This document shows, one piece after another, positions 42,915 to 52,605 of a stretch of DNA of 64,000 bases. Source of the stretch: Arthrobacter sp. MA-N2 (GTDB lineage: Bacteria > Actinomycetota > Actinomycetes > Actinomycetales > Micrococcaceae); NCBI RefSeq assembly GCF_000517125.1, contig NZ_KI912155.1, positions 745,707 through 809,706 of the forward strand. Reading direction: 5' to 3'. Positions within the stretch are counted from its first letter, which is position 1. Every line of letters begins with the position of its first letter. The notes under the pieces are model-generated. The model made no database searches. It had not been told where the DNA came from and saw only the letters and a list, made by a program, of their open reading frames with translations. The position numbers and the translations under genes were made by a program.

Positions 42915-43515
42915 CGTGGTTTAGTCCGGGAAGCTCCGGAAACCTTTGTCCGACAACCCTCGCTGGATTTCCTTTTAAGACCTCACCATCCCGGTATGTG
43001 GTCCGAGGACCAACAACGGAATTGGGCGAAACCAAGCACGAAACGCCTAGGGTCGTACCGCCGAGAACTATGGCTCTAGCTGCTATCCACGTACCGCTGC
43101 CTATTGTCGTTGGACTGGTCAGGAGCGCCATGTCCGTTCGATGGGAATGACTTCCAGTTGTAATAAAGGCGTCCTGAGACAGTACTACGTCCGAGCCCAC
43201 CTGAACGTAGTCTTGGTTGTGAATCCACACCCCCTCGCCAATCCAAGTTCGATCTCCTATTTCAAGTTTCCAAGGAAATCGAACGCGCGTTCGGGGGCGG
43301 TAGACAACGCCGGATCCAATTCTTGCTCCAAACAGACGGAGAACGCGTACCCTCAGGGCAGAACTGATCTGCCACGGATTCGTGACAAGGAGCAGTTCAG
43401 CGATTGACCAAAGGTAGATGATTATCCGTGGCCGGTCCCACGCGGCGCGCTCACCGGGAGCATGGGACAGATCGATCACCCGCATGGTTCTTGAACGACC
43501 AGATGATTCGGACAT
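42907..43515 (-). CDS. Hexapeptide-repeat O-acetyltransferase (WcaF-like)
   Basis: A 202-residue left-handed beta-helix acyltransferase. The core has imperfect [LIV]-G-x4 hexapeptides (GARIGSGVVYRPRTRV, IGDRTWIGEGVWIHNQDY, VGSDVVLSQDAFITTG), the catalytic-type His in TGSHSHRTDM and the closing VLKGNPARVVGQRF. It most resembles colanic-acid WcaF-type enzymes, which O-acetylate sugars on the repeat unit with acetyl-CoA. ATG at 43515 follows a GGGGGGAG ribosome site. It is transcribed away from the gene at 43568. Confidence 0.85.
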   Translation of the reverse strand: MSESSGRSRTMRVIDLSHAPGERAAWDRPRIIIYLWSIAELLLVTNPWQISSALRVRVLRLFGARIGSGVVYRPRTRVRFPWKLEIGDRTWIGEGVWIHNQDYVQVGSDVVLSQDAFITTGSHSHRTDMALLTSPTTIGSGTWIAARAIVLGGTTLGVSCLVSPNSVVGPRTTYRDGEVLKGNPARVVGQRFPELPGLNHDV

Positions 43516-43567
43516 GACTCCCCCCCAAAATGAGCTGATGCGACGCGATACGCCTATTGTTACACTT

Positions 43568-44809
43568 GTGAATGAGCATCTCAGAATTACCATCATCGGG
43601 CTCAACTACGCTCCCGAGCCGACTGGCAACGCCCCTTACACGACAAGTTTAGCGGACGGTCTGGCCGCCGCAGGCCACTCGATTTCTGTCATCACTGGCT
43701 ACCCGCACTATCCCGAATGGAAGCTCAAGCAGGGCTACACCGGATGGAAGCGACTTGAAGTCCTAGGTGGCGTCAACGTGAAACGCCTAAGGCACTTCAT
43801 CCCAAAAAAGCCAAGAGTTTTGCAGCGCATGCATATGGAACTCAGTTTCGGGCTTCGGGCAATCCTCGCGTCGTGGGAATGTCCCGATGTCGTTCTAGTC
43901 GTCAGTCCGGGCCTATTTTCATCTGCCATGGCTATCCTCCGAGCCAGATTGTCCCCACGACGGCCGCGGGTTGTCATATGGGTCCAAGACATATATAGCC
44001 GCGGCGTCGTTGAAACAGGGGCCGGGGGGCAGCGGCTCGGAGTGCTCATGTCGAAGACCGAGTCTTTGATCCTCCGCTCGGTCGATGCTGTAGTCGCCAT
44101 CCACGATCGATTCCAGCAGTACATGGTGGAGTATCTTGGAGTTCCCGAGAAGAGGATCCGCGTCATTCGTAATTGGACTCACCTGCCGGCATCACCCACT
44201 TCAGGTCTTCACGCGTTTCGTACGAGGATGGGGTGGTCTCCCGACGATGTCGTTGTACTGCACGCTGGCAACATGGGCAAGAAGCAAGGGCTCGAGAACG
44301 TCGTGGACGCCGCAGCTTTGGCCGCAACGGGAGAAAGTCGTGTGCGATTTATTCTTATGGGGAACGGCAACCAGCGGCCCAAACTTGAAGCACTCGCAAA
44401 GAAGGACGCCAGGCTCGAATTCGTCGATACTCTCCCCGACGATCAATTTCAGCGCGCACTGGCAGCGGCCGACGTCCTCCTCGTTAACGAGCTCCCCGGC
44501 GTCAAGGATATGGCCGTCCCAAGCAAATTGACTTCGTACTTCAACTCTGGAGTAGCAGTTGTGGCGGCGACCGATGAAGGCAGCGTCACGGCTTCCGAAA
44601 TCCAGGCGTCAGGGGGCGGCATCACGGTTCCGGCCGGAGCTCCGGACAAACTACTCTCGGCCATAGAGGCGCTCACGGCGAATCCCGACGAATGCCGTCA
44701 AATGGGTCGCAACGGTTTGCACTTCCGGCAAGTCACATTATCCGAAAGCGCCGCGATCGCCCAGTATGATGAGTTCTTGGCAAGGCTGGCATCGCAGCGC
44801 AGTCTTTGA
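43568..44809 (+). CDS. Glycosyltransferase family 4 (WcaI-like)
   Basis: A 413-residue GT-B transferase of the colanic-acid WcaI type. N-terminus: [20 protein letters not shown] and [18 protein letters not shown]-terminal half: [20 protein letters not shown] near residue 220 and [17 protein letters not shown] near residue 320. The start is uncertain: GTG at 43568 is chosen because family members begin at this point and a TATTGT box lies 7 nt upstream, suggesting a leaderless message; ATG at 43538 or 43514 would lengthen it and leave little room for the divergent promoter. The nucleotide sugar may be GDP-fucose, since GDP-fucose genes follow. Confidence 0.85.
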   Translation: MNEHLRITIIGLNYAPEPTGNAPYTTSLADGLAAAGHSISVITGYPHYPEWKLKQGYTGWKRLEVLGGVNVKRLRHFIPKKPRVLQRMHMELSFGLRAILASWECPDVVLVVSPGLFSSAMAILRARLSPRRPRVVIWVQDIYSRGVVETGAGGQRLGVLMSKTESLILRSVDAVVAIHDRFQQYMVEYLGVPEKRIRVIRNWTHLPASPTSGLHAFRTRMGWSPDDVVVLHAGNMGKKQGLENVVDAAALAATGESRVRFILMGNGNQRPKLEALAKKDARLEFVDTLPDDQFQRALAAADVLLVNELPGVKDMAVPSKLTSYFNSGVAVVAATDEGSVTASEIQASGGGITVPAGAPDKLLSAIEALTANPDECRQMGRNGLHFRQVTLSESAAIAQYDEFLARLASQRSL

Positions 44810-44847
44810 GCCACACTTTCCTTTTATTGCAATTCATGGGGGCAAGA

Positions 44848-45876
44848 ATGACCAAGCGCGCGTTCATCACCGGCATCACCGGGCAGGACGGCTCTTACCT
44901 AGCAGAACTCTTACTGAGTAAGGGCTATGAGGTTCATGGACTTATCCGCCGGGCATCGACGTTCAATACTTCAAGGATCGACCACCTCTACGTCGATCCC
45001 CACGAACCCAACGCAAAGCTCTTGCTCCACTACGGCGACTTGAGCGATGGCGCGAGACTCGTCACGTTGCTAGCGGAAATCCAGCCGGACGAGGTTTACA
45101 ACCTCGGGGCCCAGTCGCATGTTCGGGTGTCGTTCGACGAGCCCGAGCACACCGGCGACACGACCGGAGTTGGTTCCATCCGGCTCCTCGAGGCAGTTCG
45201 CATGTCGGGCATCGCGACAAAGTATTATCAGGCTTCTTCGTCCGAAATGTTCGGTGCTACTCCTCCCCCGCAAAACGAAGACACGCCGTTCTACCCGCGC
45301 TCCCCTTACGGGGCCGCCAAGGTGTACAGCTACTGGGTCACGAAGAACTACCGCGAGGCCTACGGCATGTTCGCGGTGAACGGAATCTTGTTCAACCATG
45401 AATCCCCACGTCGTGGCGAGACATTCGTCACCCGCAAGATTACGCGCGCAGTTGCCGCCATCAAGGCCGGCAAACAAGATCTGCTCTATATGGGCAATCT
45501 AGACGCCGTGCGGGATTGGGGATACGCGGCCGAATACGTTGAAGGTATGTGGCGCATGCTTCAGGCCGATGAACCGGAGGACTTCGTCCTCGCAACTGGT
45601 GGTAACTACACCGTTCGAGACTTCCTGGAGATCTCGTTCGAGCATGCAGGACTGAACTGGGAAGACCACGTGCGGTTTGACGAGCGCTATCTGCGTCCTA
45701 CAGAAGTCGACGCACTTGTAGGCGATGCCTCGAAGGCGCAGGAAAAACTCGGCTGGAAAGCAACCGTACACACGCCGGAGCTTGCCCGAATCATGGTGGA
45801 TGCTGACATAGAGGCCCTAAAGCACGCCGGCAACCACTGGATCGATGGCGTAGATCTCGATAGTTGGAAAAACTGA
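44848..45876 (+). CDS. gmd: GDP-mannose 4,6-dehydratase
   Basis: A 342-residue extended SDR enzyme that converts GDP-mannose to GDP-4-dehydro-6-deoxymannose, the first step to GDP-L-fucose. Features: [17 protein letters not shown] (NADP loop) at the N-terminus, [39 protein letters not shown] and [12 protein letters not shown] with the Tyr-x3-Lys dyad, and [20 protein letters not shown], which is diagnostic of the enzyme. ATG at 44848 has GGGGG 6 nt before it. Its stop overlaps the next start (TGATG). Confidence 0.93.
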   Translation: MTKRAFITGITGQDGSYLAELLLSKGYEVHGLIRRASTFNTSRIDHLYVDPHEPNAKLLLHYGDLSDGARLVTLLAEIQPDEVYNLGAQSHVRVSFDEPEHTGDTTGVGSIRLLEAVRMSGIATKYYQASSSEMFGATPPPQNEDTPFYPRSPYGAAKVYSYWVTKNYREAYGMFAVNGILFNHESPRRGETFVTRKITRAVAAIKAGKQDLLYMGNLDAVRDWGYAAEYVEGMWRMLQADEPEDFVLATGGNYTVRDFLEISFEHAGLNWEDHVRFDERYLRPTEVDALVGDASKAQEKLGWKATVHTPELARIMVDADIEALKHAGNHWIDGVDLDSWKN

Positions 45877-46850
45877 TGTCTGAGTCCGTCTCATACACGC
45901 CTGGCAGACTCGACCGCAACTCAAGATTTTATGTAGCCGGACACCGTGGCTTGGTGGGCTCCGCAATTTGGCGCAACTTGGAAAACGAAGGCTTCGCCCA
46001 GCTTGTGGGCAAGTCTTCCACCGAACTGGATCTTAAGGACCGGAATGCGGTCTTCGAGTTCTTTGCCACGAGCAAGCCCCGTTACGTGGTGCTGGCTGCC
46101 GCGAAGGTAGGCGGGATTCTTGCAAATAACACGTATCCCGTGGACTTCCTCAGCGACAATCTGCGGATCCAGGTGAATGTTCTCGACGCGGCTCGCGAGC
46201 ACGGTGTCGAACGTCTCCTCTTCTTGGGGTCGTCCTGCATCTATCCAAAGTTCGCAGAGCAACCAATCCGTGAGGACTCGCTGCTCACAGGCCACCTTGA
46301 ACCCACCAATGATGCCTACGCAATCGCGAAAATCGCAGGCATCATGCAGGTACAGGCAGTCCGCCGGCAATACGGGCTCCCGTGGATATCGGCCATGCCC
46401 ACCAACCTCTATGGACCCGGCGACAACTTTTCGCCCGAAGGTTCACACGTATTGCCCGCCCTGATTCGTCGCTACGACGAAGCGGCTAAATCCGGTACTC
46501 CTGTAGTCACCAACTGGGGCACCGGCTCACCGCGGCGGGAATTCCTTCACGTAGACGACATGGCTGCGGCCTGCTTCCATCTATTGGAGAACTACGACGG
46601 TCCTGAACAAGTAAATGTCGGCGCCGGGGCAGATGTAACCATCAAGGAACTGGCCGAGATAGTAGCAGAAGCTGTCGGTTTCTCAGGCGCTATCGAGTGG
46701 GACACTTCCAAGCCGGATGGCACGCCACGAAAACTGCTGGATGTTTCCAAGCTTTCAAGAGCCGGGTGGTCTGCTTCCATTGACTTGAAAGAAGGAATCA
46801 AGGCCACGGTTGACTGGTACCGGGCGAATATGGCTGAGATCCGTAACTAA
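45876..46850 (+). CDS. fcl: GDP-L-fucose synthase
   Basis: A 324-residue SDR epimerase/reductase that turns the gmd product into GDP-L-fucose. Features: [18 protein letters not shown] (NADP loop), the family block [38 protein letters not shown] and [11 protein letters not shown] with Tyr-x3-Lys, plus [20 protein letters not shown]. The ATG shares a base with the gmd stop, so the two genes are translationally coupled. With gmd it supplies fucose for the polymer. Confidence 0.92.
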   Translation: MSESVSYTPGRLDRNSRFYVAGHRGLVGSAIWRNLENEGFAQLVGKSSTELDLKDRNAVFEFFATSKPRYVVLAAAKVGGILANNTYPVDFLSDNLRIQVNVLDAAREHGVERLLFLGSSCIYPKFAEQPIREDSLLTGHLEPTNDAYAIAKIAGIMQVQAVRRQYGLPWISAMPTNLYGPGDNFSPEGSHVLPALIRRYDEAAKSGTPVVTNWGTGSPRREFLHVDDMAAACFHLLENYDGPEQVNVGAGADVTIKELAEIVAEAVGFSGAIEWDTSKPDGTPRKLLDVSKLSRAGWSASIDLKEGIKATVDWYRANMAEIRN

Positions 46851-46870
46851 GAAGTCCAAGCGGCGGTCAC

Positions 46871-48325
46871 ATGGAAATGGGGGACTCTTTGAGTCAAGAG
46901 GCAAATTGGAGATCACGTACTTCACGTACCCTTCGAATAGTTGACGCCTTTGTCATCGTTTGGGCGCTGGCGGGTGCCTACAGCATCCGGTTCGGCTTGG
47001 ACTCGAGCTTTACCGTTTCTGGGCAAGACTCGAGCTATGTTTGGTTGTCTATAATCTTGGCCATCACATGGTGGCTTATGCTGGAAGCATGGAACACGAG
47101 GCAAAGTCGAATTCTCGGGTCCGGACCTGACGAGTACAAACGCGTAGCCGCCGCCTCTCTTTGGCTGTTCGGGTTTGTTGCGATTTTCTCCTACGTATTC
47201 CGCCTGGATACTGCCCGCGGATACGTCGGGATCGCCCTGCCCGCTGGCCTCACCGGACTCCTGCTGGGTCGCTGGCTCTTACGACAGCATTTGAGTGTTC
47301 ACCGGCAAAAGGGCCGGCGTATGTCCCGTCTCATGCTTCTGGGAGGTCCTAGCGGAATCGTCCACCTGGCGGAAAACCTGGTGCGCGAGAAGCACGCCGG
47401 CTACATGCCTGTTGCCGCATATACGCCGGGTGACCCATCTTCCTCGAACGAACTGGCAGGCTCAGGGCTTCCTCTGCTTGGCCACACGCCACAAACACAG
47501 ACAATCCTTGACGCGATCGATCGATGCGATGCTGACGCAGTGGCCATCACTGCAGGCGTTCATCTAAGTCCGAGAACGCTCCGTCAGCTCGGCTGGGAAT
47601 TGGCCGACCGTAACGTTGGGCTCATTCTCGCCCCGGCCCTCACCGACGTCGCAGGACCGCGCATCCACACGCAACAAGTTGCCGGGCTTCCTCTCATTCA
47701 CGTCACGACTCCAACCCTTGAAGCGGGTCAGCGTGTCGCCAAACGACTCTTCGACGTCGCCGCCTCGGCTGGCCTCATCGTCTTGTTTTCCCCGCTGTTG
47801 ATGATCCTGGCCCTAATGGTGAAACTCGACAGTCCTGGTCCCGTCCTCTTCAGACAAGAACGCGTGGGGTTTGAAGGCGCTCACTTCAGGATGCTCAAGT
47901 TCCGCTCCATGGTAGTGGATGCAGAGGCGAGACTCACCGAGCTCGCTCACAGAAATGAGGGAAGCGGGCTGCTTTTCAAGGTGAGGAACGATCCTCGCAT
48001 CACTCGTGTGGGCGGCGTTCTCCGTAAGTACAGCATGGATGAGCTTCCTCAGCTATTCAATGTTTTTCTTGGTTCCATGAGTTTGGTCGGCCCACGTCCT
48101 CCGTTGCCCAAAGAAGTCGAGGCTTACGAACAGGATGTGCGTCGGCGACTTCTGGTCAAACCAGGGGTGACCGGGCTTTGGCAGGTCAGCGGACGATCTA
48201 ATCTTTCCTGGCAGGACTCGGTCCGGTTGGATCTCTATTACGTGGAAAACTGGTCTCTAGCTGGGGACCTCATCATCTTGCTTCGTACCGCTAGGGCCGT
48301 CCTCGGCGGCCACGGCGCTTATTGA
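46871..48325 (+). CDS. Priming polyprenyl glycosylphosphotransferase (WbaP/WcaJ-like)
   Basis: A 484-residue membrane enzyme that starts repeat-unit synthesis by linking a sugar-1-phosphate to undecaprenyl phosphate. The N-terminal half has about four membrane helices and a CoA-binding-like domain (LMLLGGPSGIVHLAENLV). A fifth helix near residue 300 introduces the bacterial sugar transferase domain, with VLFRQERVGFEGAHFRMLK, RSMVVDAEARLTEL, YSMDELPQLFNVFLG and TGLWQVSGRSNLSW. Long PHPT family members of this form usually prime with glucose or galactose. The start at 46871 lacks a clear ribosome site. Confidence 0.9.
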   Translation: MEMGDSLSQEANWRSRTSRTLRIVDAFVIVWALAGAYSIRFGLDSSFTVSGQDSSYVWLSIILAITWWLMLEAWNTRQSRILGSGPDEYKRVAAASLWLFGFVAIFSYVFRLDTARGYVGIALPAGLTGLLLGRWLLRQHLSVHRQKGRRMSRLMLLGGPSGIVHLAENLVREKHAGYMPVAAYTPGDPSSSNELAGSGLPLLGHTPQTQTILDAIDRCDADAVAITAGVHLSPRTLRQLGWELADRNVGLILAPALTDVAGPRIHTQQVAGLPLIHVTTPTLEAGQRVAKRLFDVAASAGLIVLFSPLLMILALMVKLDSPGPVLFRQERVGFEGAHFRMLKFRSMVVDAEARLTELAHRNEGSGLLFKVRNDPRITRVGGVLRKYSMDELPQLFNVFLGSMSLVGPRPPLPKEVEAYEQDVRRRLLVKPGVTGLWQVSGRSNLSWQDSVRLDLYYVENWSLAGDLIILLRTARAVLGGHGAY

Positions 48326-48369
48326 TCAGCTCTGACGCAGAATATAACCCTCTGGGGGAAGGCAATACA

Positions 48370-49683
48370 ATGCGCATTTCAGTCATCGGCTGCGGCTACC
48401 TCGGTGCCGTACACGCCGCCTGTATGGCCAAGCTTGGCCACGAGGTGGTTGGCATCGATGTGGATGAGCGGAAGATCAGTTCGCTCTCCGCCGCTCGGGC
48501 CCCGTTCTTCGAGCCAGGTTTGGAAGAACTGCTCAAGAACGTCCAAGAGACGGGGCGTCTGTCCTTCACCTCTGACATGTCCGCGGCCGCCGGAAGCAGC
48601 GTCCACTTCATCTGCGTGGGAACACCCCAGAAGAAAGGCGAAAACGGCGCTGACCTACGGTACGTGGACGCGGCAATGGAGACGTTGCTCCCCCATGTAG
48701 GGCCTGGCGACGTTGTGGTGGGCAAGTCGACTGTTCCAGTGGGGACTGCCGCCCGCTTGGCTGACATCTTGTCCGAGCATCAGCCAGAGGCTCACCTTGT
48801 GTGGAACCCCGAATTCCTCCGCGAAGGCCATGCCGTCACCGACACTCTTTCACCTGACCGCTTAGTCTATGGCGTTGCAGACGGCTCGGAAGATCACGCA
48901 GCCGTTTCGGTGTTGGATGAGGTCTATGCCTCCCCACTCGCCGACGGCACTCCACGTTTAGTCACCGACCACCCGACAGCCGAGCTAGTCAAGGCGGCCG
49001 CCAATTCGTTCCTGGCCACTAAGATCTCGTTCATCAACGCCATGGCTGAGGTCTGTGAAGCAGCAGGGGCGGACGTCACCCGGCTGGCCGATGCCATCGG
49101 AATGGACGACAGGATTGGCCGCAAGTTCCTCAACGCAGGCATCGGCTTTGGCGGAGGATGTCTCCCGAAGGACATCCGGGCCTTCATGGCCAGGGCCGGC
49201 GAACTCGGAGCCGACCAAGCCCTCACCTTCTTGAGGGAAGTGGACTCCATCAACATGCGCCGAAGGACCAGGGTTGTGGAGCTCACAAGAGAACTTTGCG
49301 GAGGGAGCCTACTGGGTCAACGCATCACGGTACTCGGCGCCGCTTTCAAGCCCGAAAGCGACGACGTACGGGACTCGCCGGCACTTAGCATCGCCGCCCA
49401 GCTCCAGCTCCAAGGTGCCGTCGTGACGGTCACGGATCCGAAAGCCCTGGGGAACGCTGCCAAGCGATTCCCTGAGTTGCAGTACGAGGCCGACTTGGAT
49501 GCGGCCATTGCGGGCGCCGATGCCTTACTCCTGCTCACCGAATGGCGGCTGTACAAAGAGCTCGACCCCTATGAAGTAGGCGGCGCGGTCGCCGAACTCC
49601 GAGTCCTGGACGGACGAAACGTCTTGGATGCCGCCAAATGGCGCGCCGCCGGATGGCAGTTCCGCGGACTTGGAAGGCCATAG
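48370..49683 (+). CDS. UDP-glucose 6-dehydrogenase
   Basis: A 437-residue NAD-dependent enzyme that oxidises UDP-glucose to UDP-glucuronate. Three domains are visible: the N-terminal NAD domain (ISVIGCGYLGAVHAACMAKL), the central helical domain with WNPEFLREGHAVTDTL and the catalytic cysteine in FGGGCLPKDIRAF, and the C-terminal UDP-binding domain (LGAAFKPESDDVRDSPAL). ATG at 48370 follows GGGGGAAGG by 8 nt. The neighbouring galU provides its substrate, and the product should be a glucuronic acid donor for the polymer. Confidence 0.92.
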   Translation: MRISVIGCGYLGAVHAACMAKLGHEVVGIDVDERKISSLSAARAPFFEPGLEELLKNVQETGRLSFTSDMSAAAGSSVHFICVGTPQKKGENGADLRYVDAAMETLLPHVGPGDVVVGKSTVPVGTAARLADILSEHQPEAHLVWNPEFLREGHAVTDTLSPDRLVYGVADGSEDHAAVSVLDEVYASPLADGTPRLVTDHPTAELVKAAANSFLATKISFINAMAEVCEAAGADVTRLADAIGMDDRIGRKFLNAGIGFGGGCLPKDIRAFMARAGELGADQALTFLREVDSINMRRRTRVVELTRELCGGSLLGQRITVLGAAFKPESDDVRDSPALSIAAQLQLQGAVVTVTDPKALGNAAKRFPELQYEADLDAAIAGADALLLLTEWRLYKELDPYEVGGAVAELRVLDGRNVLDAAKWRAAGWQFRGLGRP

Positions 49684-49685
49684 AC

Positions 49686-51572
49686 GTGACTGACACCGAA
49701 CGTGAGGAGAGCATCCCGGAGGAGTCCGGGATGCTCCAGGGTGGCGGACAGACGGTCCCAAGTAAGCGGCGTCGTCGCGTCTTGACCGCCGGAATATGCC
49801 TCGTAGCCGTTCTGGTCCTCGGCGGAGCCGCCGTCCTTTGGCTCAGTGCCAAGGCCTCCACGATCAAGGCAGAGCTTTGGTCATCCACACAGCTGGTGCC
49901 CAAACTCAAAGAGAGCATCCTCCAGAACCGGCCCGCAGATGCCACCGAGGTTGCCGACGAGCTGAGGGACCACACCGCATCTGCCCGCGAAGCGGCCTCG
50001 GATCCACTCTGGTCCTTAGCTGCTGCCATGCCATGGCTGGGCGCGAATTTCTCCGCCACGACCGAAATAGCCCGCTCAGCGGACGACGTAGCCACGCTTG
50101 GCGTGGCCCCCTTGGTAAAGGTGTACGACTCCCTCAACTGGGACAAGTTAGTGCCCAGCGGCAACGGCACTGACTTGAATCCAATCCAGAAAGCCGCACC
50201 TGCAGTGGCCTCCGCCGCAAACGTTGTGCGCTCTTCAGCCGAACGCCTCAACGCGATCGATGCTGGCAGCTTGCTCCCCCAGATTGCGGGACCCTTGACA
50301 CAGGCGCGGCAACAACTTAGTTCCGTGGGAGACGAGCTCGACACGGCGTCTGACGCTGCGGGCCTCGCCCCGGCCATGTTGGGCTCGGACAAGCCGCGGC
50401 ACTACCTGCTGCTCGTACAGAACAACGCCGAGGCCAGAGCCACCGGAGGGATCCCGGGCGCCCTGGTGGTCCTTACCGCGGACAAAGGCAAGCTCAGCCT
50501 TTCTACTGAAAGCAGCGCTACCGAACTCGGAGCCTTCAATCCAGCGGTATCCGTAGACGCCGAACAGGAGCGCATCTACAGCTCCCGCATGGGCACTTTC
50601 ATGCAAGATGTCAACTTCACCCCGGATTTCCCCACGTCCGCAGTCACGGCGCTAACGATGTGGGAACAGAAGAAGGGCGAAAAGCTCGACGGTGTGGTCT
50701 CGATCGACCCGGTGGCCCTCGGCTACATACTGGACGCCACGGGACCAGTCACGCTTCAAGATCCACAGGTACAGGCGCTGAACTCCGGGAAACTGCCGAC
50801 TCAGCTCTCCGGAAAGAACGTGGTGAAAACGCTGCTTTCGGATGTCTACGCCCAAATCAAGGATCCAAAACAGCAGGACGTCTATTTCGCTGCTGTGGCG
50901 AGGGAGATCTTTGGCGCTTTCACCTCGGGCAAGGGCAATGCGAAAAGCCTGCTTGCCGGCGTCGGGAAAGGCGTGGAAGAGCACCGGGTTCTGCTCTGGT
51001 CAGCGGATACGGCTGAACAGACAACTCTCGCGAAGTACACGCTCAGCGGCTCAATTTCCGGCCCTAGCGTGCCTGCAGCCCAGTTTGGCGCCTACTTCAA
51101 TGACGGCACGGGCGCCAAAATGGACTACTACGTGAACCGCACTGTTCAGCTCATCCAGCAGTGCACTGCTCCCGGCGGTTATGGGACCGTCAAGGTTCGG
51201 ATCACCAGCACGAACACCGCTCCCGCAGATGCGGCAACCTCATTGCCGGCGTACGTTACCGGTGGGGGATCCTATGGAGTGCCGGCAGGTACCGCGCAAA
51301 GCAATGTGATCGCCTACGGCCCCGCCCAAGCCTACGTCGAAACAGCCACTCAGGATGGGAAAAACGTCCCGTTTGGCGCGCAGCGCCACGACGAGCGACC
51401 CGTCGGCGCCCTCTCTGTCCGGCTGGCGCCTGGACAAAGCAGTACCGTGGAATTTACTTTTGGAAAGATCGTCCAGAACAGCCAGCCCGAGGTAGTGGTG
51501 ACCCCGACCATCCAATCCGTGGACCGCGTAATACTCCCGACTCAATCGGAAAGCTGCGGTCCGGACAGATAG
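49686..51572 (+). CDS. DUF4012 domain protein, exported, membrane-anchored
   Basis: A 628-residue protein. Residues 1-35 are polar with a basic patch (KRRRR), residues 37-57 are one membrane helix, and the rest is extracellular. It contains a helical region to residue 235 and then the DUF4012 core: HYLLLVQNNAEARATGGIPGAL near residue 240, VNFTPDFPTSAVTALTMWE, and DGVVSIDPVALGYILDATGPV. Function is unknown; the family is typical of actinobacterial surface-polysaccharide loci. GTG at 49686 comes 2 nt after the previous stop, with GGAAGG 8 nt before. Confidence 0.82.
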   Translation: MTDTEREESIPEESGMLQGGGQTVPSKRRRRVLTAGICLVAVLVLGGAAVLWLSAKASTIKAELWSSTQLVPKLKESILQNRPADATEVADELRDHTASAREAASDPLWSLAAAMPWLGANFSATTEIARSADDVATLGVAPLVKVYDSLNWDKLVPSGNGTDLNPIQKAAPAVASAANVVRSSAERLNAIDAGSLLPQIAGPLTQARQQLSSVGDELDTASDAAGLAPAMLGSDKPRHYLLLVQNNAEARATGGIPGALVVLTADKGKLSLSTESSATELGAFNPAVSVDAEQERIYSSRMGTFMQDVNFTPDFPTSAVTALTMWEQKKGEKLDGVVSIDPVALGYILDATGPVTLQDPQVQALNSGKLPTQLSGKNVVKTLLSDVYAQIKDPKQQDVYFAAVAREIFGAFTSGKGNAKSLLAGVGKGVEEHRVLLWSADTAEQTTLAKYTLSGSISGPSVPAAQFGAYFNDGTGAKMDYYVNRTVQLIQQCTAPGGYGTVKVRITSTNTAPADAATSLPAYVTGGGSYGVPAGTAQSNVIAYGPAQAYVETATQDGKNVPFGAQRHDERPVGALSVRLAPGQSSTVEFTFGKIVQNSQPEVVVTPTIQSVDRVILPTQSESCGPDR

Positions 51573-51756
51573 ACGGGGGATTAATCCTTTGTAACGGGTT
51601 TGGATTTACTTTGCAGTATGCACCCACAGGATGGTAGCTTCGGTCTGGGGTAGGACTCGGATTTCAGTTCACGTGTTCGTGGTGGATGGAATCTCTTTCA
51701 TCACAAAGAACTACGTAGCAGGTCTCAAGTACGTACCAAGGTCTCAGGGGGACAAA

Positions 51757-52368
51757 TTGAAGAAAACTCTGTCAGCGCTCGCGCTCGCGGGCACCATCGC
51801 ACTTGCCGCGTCTGGTCCAGCAATGGCCGTTGACTACCCGGCACCCCCTCCGCAGGGCACTATTTCCAGGGCAACGATAATTGTAGGCGGCACCATCGTA
51901 TTCTCCGGAACTGGCTTCACGCCCGGCGAAACGATCATCATCACCATTACCTTTACTGCTGCCCCCCAGGGCGCTGCGGCACCCGGCACGAGCAATGGCA
52001 TCGCCATGGCCGTACCCGGCGCCCTTCACCTGGCACCTACCACAATCACCACTGTTGCCAACGGCTCCGGTGCTTTCTCCACCGACGTCTCACTGGCCCA
52101 GGTCGGCACCTACCAGCTGACCGCGGTCGGTGCTACTTCCGGCCACACCGTCACTGAGATAGTAGATGCGATCCCAACCGCGGCGGGCCTCGCTAACACC
52201 GGCGGTGCAACCCTGGCAAACACCGGTGGCACCGGTCTGGCCAACACCGGCGTCGATTCCAGCCTCATTCTGTGGGGCCTGGTCGGCGCTGGCGCACTCG
52301 TTGCTGGCACCACTTCCGTTCTGGTGGTTCGCCGCCGCGCAAAGAATGAAACCGTAGCTGCAGCCTAA
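51757..52368 (+). CDS. Surface protein with three LANTG motifs (putative class E sortase substrate)
   Basis: A 203-residue exported protein. The signal peptide (KKTLSALALAGTIALAASGPAMA-type, residues 2-24, cleavage after AMA) is followed by a beta-rich domain resembling bacterial Ig-like/PKD repeats, with TIVFSGTGFTPGETI. The C-terminus has LANTG three times in 25 residues (GLANTGGATLANTGG and GLANTGVDSS), then a hydrophobic helix and RRRAKNE. LAxTG is the motif known for class E sortases of high-GC actinobacteria. No sortase lies in the window. TTG at 51757 is preceded by AGGGGG; the open frame further upstream (to 51631) is not needed. A terminator follows. Confidence 0.8.
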   Translation: MKKTLSALALAGTIALAASGPAMAVDYPAPPPQGTISRATIIVGGTIVFSGTGFTPGETIIITITFTAAPQGAAAPGTSNGIAMAVPGALHLAPTTITTVANGSGAFSTDVSLAQVGTYQLTAVGATSGHTVTEIVDAIPTAAGLANTGGATLANTGGTGLANTGVDSSLILWGLVGAGALVAGTTSVLVVRRRAKNETVAAA

Positions 52369-52379
52369 AGGTCATACAA

Positions 52380-52424
52380 AAGGAGGGGTTGTTAACGGTA
52401 GTCCGGTAACAACCCCTCCTTCTT
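52380..52424 (+). terminator. Rho-independent terminator after the LANTG gene
   Basis: The stem 52380-52398 pairs with 52403-52421 with one mismatch in 19 bp (AAGGAGGGGTTGTTAACGG against its complement), with a 4-nt loop TAGT and CTTCTT after it. It lies 12 bp after the stop at 52368. Confidence 0.88.
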
Positions 52425-52440
52425 ATGTGTACAGTACTTT

Positions 52441-52605
52441 ATGACCATGGGGAGACATTGGCGACGACGTAAGAGGCTGAGCCTCAGAATGGAATGGCCC
52501 GCGATTCCGGAAATCCCGAGGCCGGCATGGCCGATTCTGTTCCTGATAGTCTTGGCCCTGACCTCTTTCGGCGTTGCGGCTTTCGCCTTGATGCGAAACA
52601 CGTGA
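52441..52605 (+). CDS. Very small basic single-pass membrane protein (54 aa) ahead of a VanZ pseudogene
   Basis: This frame encodes 54 residues, MTMGRHWRRRKRLSLRMEW at the N-terminus (highly basic), then a proline-rich joint (PAIPEIPRPAWP), one membrane helix (LFLIVLALTSFGVAAFAL) and the tail MRNT. Its stop overlaps the GTG of the VanZ remnant (GTGA), so they were probably coupled. TACAGT ends 5 nt before the ATG, with no ribosome site. It follows the plan of the genes at 14995, 21839 and 24593 but is longer and more diverged. An ATG at 52447 is an alternative. Function unknown. Confidence 0.52.
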   Translation: MTMGRHWRRRKRLSLRMEWPAIPEIPRPAWPILFLIVLALTSFGVAAFALMRNT

